A stretch of DNA of 64,000 bases from Flammeovirgaceae bacterium (GTDB lineage Bacteria; Bacteroidota; Bacteroidia; Cytophagales; Cyclobacteriaceae), in assembly GCA_023251155.1 (NCBI GenBank), contig JAHEZH010000005.1, positions 1 through 64,000 on the forward strand, read 5' to 3'. The position numbers were made by a program, and so were the translations under genes. This document shows, piece after piece, positions 62,604 to 64,000 of this stretch (the first letter of the stretch is position 1; every line of letters begins with the position of its first letter). Under the pieces are notes generated by a model. It saw only the letters and a list, made by a program, of their open reading frames with translations, did no database searches and had not been told where the DNA came from.

Positions 62604-64000
62604 TGGAGAAATCGCAGGAAACTCAGAAGCTATTGACTACGTATCTGCGCAGGTTAACCAACCTGTCGGGCAACAACCGTTCTTTATATCTTCCGCGATT
62701 GACCGGAGATCAGTTTCTCGATGTGCATGAGCTAAGCCAGCTCAATAAAGAGAAATCATTTGCCATTATTTCGTCCCTCATTGCACGCAAGAAGAAAATA
62801 CTTTGTGCCGTACTGGACGCGCGTATGGAAGCAGTAGGTGAGGCCAGTAAGAAATTAAAGAAACTTCAGCGGCTCGATCATTTTCTTTTTGAAGAACGCG
62901 GCTCACGTGATTTACACATCGGGTGGCCCATGGTGCGAGGTAAGTTTGCGGATGGCACATTTGTACGCTGCCCTCTCTTGTTTTTCCCTGTTGAATTAGG
63001 TGTTGAAAATGAACAATGGGTCATTCGCCTTCGCGAAGACGGAGACATTACCTTTAATAAATCTTTTCTGCTGGCGCACTCGCTTTACAACCAGGTAAAG
63101 ACAGACGATGGACTTCTGGATGAAACATTTGAAGATGCCGATAAGGACAGCACCGTATTTCGCACCGCCATTTATCAGTTATTGCAAAAGAGTAATGTGG
63201 ATGTGCATTTCAATCCCGATAATTTTCGTGATGAACTGACTTCATTTGTTCCGTATAAGAAAGAGGAATTTGATCAGGCGCATTTCAATGGTGAGTTGAA
63301 ACTCTATCCGGAAGCGGTACTGGGAATTTTTCCTCAGGCCGGATCTTATCTGATTCCGGATTATAAAGAATTGATTGATCGTGGTGAAGTAACTGACCTC
63401 GAACATTTTTTTGCTGAACGCTCCGGAACAAAAAGTGAGAAGTCCAATTTCCTTCACGATATCAAAGAAGAGAAAGTATATCCTGCATTCAGGATGGATG
63501 CGTGGCAGGAGAATGCGCTGAAGGCAGTGAAGGTAGGCCATTCACTGGTGGTGCAGGGCCCTCCCGGTACGGGCAAATCGCAATTGATCTGTAACCTGAT
63601 TGCGGATGGACTGGCGCACGGAAAGAAAATACTGGTAGTGTGCCAGAAACGGGCCGCGCTTGATGTGGTGTATGAACGCCTGAAAAGTAAACGCATGAGT
63701 GATTTCCTTGCACTGGTTCATGACTTCAAAAATGACCGTAAGGAGATATTTGCCAAAGCGGCCCAACAGGTTGATCGTATTGAAGACTACAAAACAAAAA
63801 ATAACAGCATAGATTCCATTCAGCTGGAACGAAAGTTCTTTACGACCAGCAGAAGAATTGATCAGATTACAGAAGAGTTGGAGGAGTTCAAGAAATCGCT
63901 GTTCGATGAGTCGGATTGTGGTTATAGTGCAAAAGAGCTTTATCTGTTATCGGATTCTTCGGCACCTGCCGTAAACCTGAAGCAGGAATATAACCTGTTT
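62603..64000 (+). CDS. superfamily I DNA/RNA helicase (Dna2/UPF1-like), N-terminal part
   Basis: The first 466 codons of a large gene that leaves the window. It starts at GTG 62603, one base inside the previous stop. The N-terminal region (about 1-290: LYLPRLTGDQFLDVHELSQL, HIGWPMVRGKFADGTFVRCP) is the DUF4011-like part of AAA_11-type helicases. The P-loop follows: AWQENALKAVKVGHSLVVQG with GPPGTGKSQL (about 318-328), then KILVVCQKRAALDVVYERL (motif Ia). Further helicase motifs, and perhaps a Vsr-like nuclease at the C-terminus, would lie outside. Role in DNA repair is inferred. Confidence 0.88.
   Translation, partial: MEKSQETQKLLTTYLRRLTNLSGNNRSLYLPRLTGDQFLDVHELSQLNKEKSFAIISSLIARKKKILCAVLDARMEAVGEASKKLKKLQRLDHFLFEERGSRDLHIGWPMVRGKFADGTFVRCPLLFFPVELGVENEQWVIRLREDGDITFNKSFLLAHSLYNQVKTDDGLLDETFEDADKDSTVFRTAIYQLLQKSNVDVHFNPDNFRDELTSFVPYKKEEFDQAHFNGELKLYPEAVLGIFPQAGSYLIPDYKELIDRGEVTDLEHFFAERSGTKSEKSNFLHDIKEEKVYPAFRMDAWQENALKAVKVGHSLVVQGPPGTGKSQLICNLIADGLAHGKKILVVCQKRAALDVVYERLKSKRMSDFLALVHDFKNDRKEIFAKAAQQVDRIEDYKTKNNSIDSIQLERKFFTTSRRIDQITEELEEFKKSLFDESDCGYSAKELYLLSDSSAPAVNLKQEYNLF

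Noticed and set aside
1-64000. tRNA or rRNA genes, prophage, insertion sequences
   Set aside because: No T-loop GTTCGANTC with matching arms, no rRNA stretches, no transposase or integrase frame was found by eye.

Overview
The window looks like chromosomal DNA of a Bacteroidota bacterium, most likely a Cytophagales-type (Chryseolinea/Ohtaekwangia-like) soil or freshwater organism. This is inferred from the family content (DUF5686/CarboxypepD_reg, DUF2911, DUF4197, DUF2461, GIN/DUF4097 solenoid, MORN_2 proteins, an HMA-AraC type regulator), from weak Shine-Dalgarno signals, from TAnnTTTG-type promoter boxes, and from moderate G+C. I saw no tRNA, rRNA, insertion sequence, prophage or CRISPR array. 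It reads as ordinary housekeeping chromosome with a few unusual spots.

Layout. 1-10 kb: the start of a secreted S9/DPP-IV-like peptidase, a DEAD-box RNA helicase, a secreted M20 amidohydrolase, a Dabb protein, a GH78-like rhamnosidase, and a tight run of CadD-like transporter, polysaccharide deacetylase, small unknown protein and Dph6-like ATPase. 10-19 kb: DUF2911, an SDR oxidoreductase, an intergenic region full of small palindromic repeats, an FHS sugar permease, two paralogous type B carboxylesterases, a GIN-solenoid protein and a histidine kinase with a solute-binding sensor. 20-29 kb: small exported proteins, two RDD membrane paralogues, a DUF5686 outer-membrane protein, DUF4197, and an AraC regulator divergent from an aldehyde dehydrogenase/DUF779 pair.

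29.4-39.1 kb holds all nine genes for the route from glutamyl-tRNA to protoheme: a leftward operon hemA-C-D-E-F-B-L and a divergent rightward pair hemH-hemG. It is followed by a frameshifted lipoprotein gene and a tiny membrane protein. 40-57 kb: a GH5-CBM6 glucanase, several exported unknowns, a GAF histidine kinase, hydrolases, a MORN-repeat membrane protein, asparagine synthetase, a split HMA/AraC regulator, a sterol-desaturase-like protein, a TlpA-like thioredoxin lipoprotein, an ATP-grasp enzyme and a YceI protein.

57.9-58.3 kb is the most unusual part. On the minus strand a promoter (TTG-N19-TAccTTTa) starts almost exactly at a SAM-I-clan riboswitch, and ten bases after the riboswitch lies a 29-codon ORF for a peptide ending in a cysteine cluster. 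No methionine gene is next to it. The window ends with an S1/P1 nuclease, an RMD1/DUF155 membrane protein, a GCS2 glutamate-cysteine ligase, a ComEA-like helix-hairpin-helix protein and the start of a superfamily I helicase.

Three genes show single-base reading-frame problems at or near short homopolymers (hemA 3' end, the lipoprotein after hemG, the HMA/AraC regulator). They are either real lesions or assembly errors and should be checked against reads.
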